Shown here piece after piece: positions 6,284 to 7,698 of a stretch of 7,698 nucleotides of DNA; position 1 is the stretch's first letter; every line of letters starts with the position of its first letter. The stretch is from Bacteroidales bacterium (GTDB lineage Bacteria > Bacteroidota > Bacteroidia > Bacteroidales > NBLH01). Below the pieces are notes generated by a model. That model was given only the letters and a program-made list of their open reading frames with translations, searched no databases and was not told where the DNA came from. Position numbers and translations under genes: made by a program. The stretch lies in contig JALSLF010000553.1 in the NCBI GenBank assembly GCA_026988445.1, positions 1-7,698 on the forward strand, in the 5' to 3' direction.

Positions 6284-7408
6284 ATGAAATTCTTAATTAT
6301 TGCACCGCGCTTTCATACCAATTTGTATTATCGTGCAAAAGCCTTGCAAGATGCCGGGCATCATGTAAAAGTTACTGTATTATATCAAGGAAAATCAGAA
6401 TATTACCAAGATATTAAGCCGGAAGTATTAAAATTATCGTTTTTTAGCCGTTTAATATCAAAGATATTAAGAAGATTTAAAAAAAATCATTTAAAAACCG
6501 GTTTTGAGTTAAGGATTGAAACACCGGGCCAAGAGTTGAAAAAAATATTTAAAGCATATCGTCCGGATATTGTATTGCTTAAAGCCTATCAAAATTTATT
6601 GGCAGTAAAATCGCTCATAATAGCTAAAAAGTACAAAGCAAAAGCACTAATGCTAACACAAACACCCTATAATCATATTAAAGGCTCAAAATTTTTATTT
6701 AAATTAAATATATTGATTTTTAAATACTTAAAAGTTTATGCATATCTAACACCCATAAAAATTAATTATGATGTTTTTAAAGAGGCAGGCATCGACAATA
6801 TATATTATTTACCTTTTGTTTATCCTGTTAAAGATATGGAAATAAAAAAACCGGAAGATGAAATTAAAATCCTTTCGGTTGGGAAATTTCAAAAACGAAA
6901 AGAGCAATTACTTTTACTTAAAACAGTTCATCGATTAATTAAAGAAGGCTTTGATATAAAGCTGTGCTTTATTGGCGAAGCTGTAAATCTAAAATATATT
7001 AAAACACTATACAATTACATAAACAAAGAAAGGATATCCGATAAAATTTGTATTGAAACCAATATGCCCTACAAAATAATAAGCAAAGAGTATAAAAATT
7101 ACGACTTGTTTGTACTCCCGGCTTATAACGAGCCTGCTGCTTATTCGCCGGTTGAAGCATTGGCAAACGGACTACCGGTAATCTGTTCCGACCAAAACGG
7201 AACAAAATGTTATATAGAAGAAGGACAAAACGGCTCTATTTTTAAAGCAAAAAATGAAGATGATTTATACAAGAAAATAAAAGAGTACGTATCCGATAAA
7301 GAAAAACTTTACCGGTTGAAACAAAATGCTTTACAGTCAGCAGAAAAAAATCACCATCCGGATAATTATCCTGTGCAGATATTAAAAATATGTAAAAATG
7401 CTAAATAA
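6284..7408 (+). CDS. GT4 family glycosyltransferase
   Basis: A 374 aa GT-B glycosyltransferase, clearly different in sequence from the two GT4 enzymes on the left. It starts MKFLIIAPRFHTNLYYRAKAL (first strand and acceptor-side helix), has RPDIVLLKAY at 93-102, and opens the donor domain with IKILSVGKFQKRKEQLLLL (194-212; GKFQKRKE replaces the usual GR...KG loop). The EX7E motif is intact in NEPAAYSPVEAL (E283, E291), followed by GLPVICSDQNGTKCYI, a typical end of the donor site. The ATG is close behind a promoter-like box in a region divergent from the Uma2 genes, so it is probably transcribed separately from the left operon. Its stop codon lies inside the first of three 32 bp-spaced palindromes. 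It probably adds one sugar to the same surface glycan; donor and linkage are unknown. Confidence 0.9.
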   Translation: MKFLIIAPRFHTNLYYRAKALQDAGHHVKVTVLYQGKSEYYQDIKPEVLKLSFFSRLISKILRRFKKNHLKTGFELRIETPGQELKKIFKAYRPDIVLLKAYQNLLAVKSLIIAKKYKAKALMLTQTPYNHIKGSKFLFKLNILIFKYLKVYAYLTPIKINYDVFKEAGIDNIYYLPFVYPVKDMEIKKPEDEIKILSVGKFQKRKEQLLLLKTVHRLIKEGFDIKLCFIGEAVNLKYIKTLYNYINKERISDKICIETNMPYKIISKEYKNYDLFVLPAYNEPAAYSPVEALANGLPVICSDQNGTKCYIEEGQNGSIFKAKNEDDLYKKIKEYVSDKEKLYRLKQNALQSAEKNHHPDNYPVQILKICKNAK

Positions 7409-7478
7409 ATTTAGTGTTTTTGCGCATTTTTGCGAAATATATTTAGTGGAAATACGTATTTTTACTAAATATATTTAG
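7401..7478. repeat. Three palindromic AT-rich sites at 32 bp period
   Basis: The sites are CTAAATAAATTTAG (7401-7414), CGAAATATATTTAG (7433-7446) and CTAAATATATTTAG (7465-7478, a perfect 14 bp palindrome). Each is exactly 32 bp after the last, about three helical turns. The 18 bp spacers at 7415-7432 and 7447-7464 also agree at about 12 positions, so this is a degenerate tandem repeat of about 2.4 units. The sites lie between the GT4 gene and the methyltransferase gene; the first overlaps the GT4 stop codon. Each site contains TAnnTTTA, close to the group's -7 box. Possible roles are an operator array or degraded promoter copies. Confidence 0.6.
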
Positions 7479-7515
7479 CATCTTTACCTTACAACAGAAA
7501 AAGAAAATAATTTTA

Positions 7516-7698
7516 ATGCAACGCTATTACGATAAAGAAAATAACCGGTTAATATATACAGGAAAAGCTTCGAGCCAAGAATATTGGGATACCCACTGGG
7601 ATAAAAATACGATTGAAAAGCTCTATCCCAAGCAAATATCACCTTTTGATTATGTTATTAACACCACAAAAAAATATTTAAGCAAAGATAGTTTAATT
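7516..7698 (+). CDS. Class I SAM-dependent methyltransferase-like protein (3' partial)
   Basis: The first 61 codons of a gene cut by the right edge. It begins MQRYYDKENNRLIYTGKASS, followed by EYWDTHWDKN (22-31) and a segment ending NTTKKYLSKDSLI. This N-terminal pattern (a YYDK...RLIYTG lead-in and a YWDxHW box, then a helix ahead of the first Rossmann strand) is what I recall from methyltransferases common in polysaccharide clusters. The glycine-rich SAM-binding motif I would be expected just past the window end, so catalytic residues cannot be checked. The ATG is the only sensible start; the frame upstream holds no other ATG down to the palindromic repeats. No clear Shine-Dalgarno sequence is seen. 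It probably acts on a sugar or glycan end in this locus. Confidence 0.65.
   Translation, partial: MQRYYDKENNRLIYTGKASSQEYWDTHWDKNTIEKLYPKQISPFDYVINTTKKYLSKDSLI

Noticed and set aside
6999..7205. Minus-strand open frame of 68 codons inside the right-hand GT4 gene
   Set aside because: Arg/Cys-rich composition unlike the other proteins and fully contained opposite the conserved EX7E region of a real gene.
7415..7432. TGCGCA with flanking T-runs after the right-hand GT4 gene as an intrinsic terminator
   Set aside because: TGCGCA is a 6 bp palindrome with no loop, too short for a stable hairpin; the segment is better explained as a spacer of the 32 bp repeat.
7401..7478. CRISPR-like array
   Set aside because: Only about 2.4 degenerate units, spacers are themselves similar, and no cas genes are nearby.

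Overview
The window is about 7.7 kb of very AT-rich DNA. Its Lys/Asn/Ile-rich proteins, near absence of Shine-Dalgarno sequences, use of TTG and GTG starts, and TAnnTTTG-like promoter boxes suggest a member of the Bacteroidota. This is an inference from sequence style; no marker gene is present to fix the taxon. The content is that of a surface-polysaccharide (O-antigen, capsule or exopolysaccharide) biosynthesis locus.

Left part (1-5079, + strand): four tightly packed genes that look like one operon. First is a polytopic GT-C glycosyltransferase with a C-terminal LamG-like domain, cut by the left edge. A GT4 glycosyltransferase follows, overlapping it by 16 nt with a TTG start. Next is a divergent SAM-methyltransferase-like protein (ATGA overlap), then a second GT4 enzyme (3 nt gap, GTG start) that resembles the first one. 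Together they suggest sequential sugar transfer and modification of a lipid-linked glycan, with the GT-C protein working at the membrane from a polyprenyl-phosphate-sugar donor.

Middle (5056-6219, - strand): a tandem pair of Uma2/DUF820-type PD-(D/E)XK nuclease-fold genes. They are near-identical except for one short, strongly diverged block. They run against the operon, and the downstream copy overlaps the 3' end of the second GT4 gene by 24 bp. They look like an accessory insertion in the sugar locus.

Right part (6220-7698, + strand): a 64 bp divergent intergenic region with two mirror-placed promoter-like boxes, then a third, different GT4 glycosyltransferase. A 107 bp spacer follows, carrying three palindromic AT-rich sites at an exact 32 bp period. 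Last is the start of a class I SAM-methyltransferase-like gene, cut by the right edge.

No RNA genes, CRISPR arrays, transposases or clear intrinsic terminators were seen. Most of the window is ordinary accessory glycan biosynthesis. The points most worth a second look are the 32 bp-phased palindromes, the mosaic Uma2 duplication, the A9 slippery run at the GT-C/GT4 junction, and the GT-C-LamG fusion.
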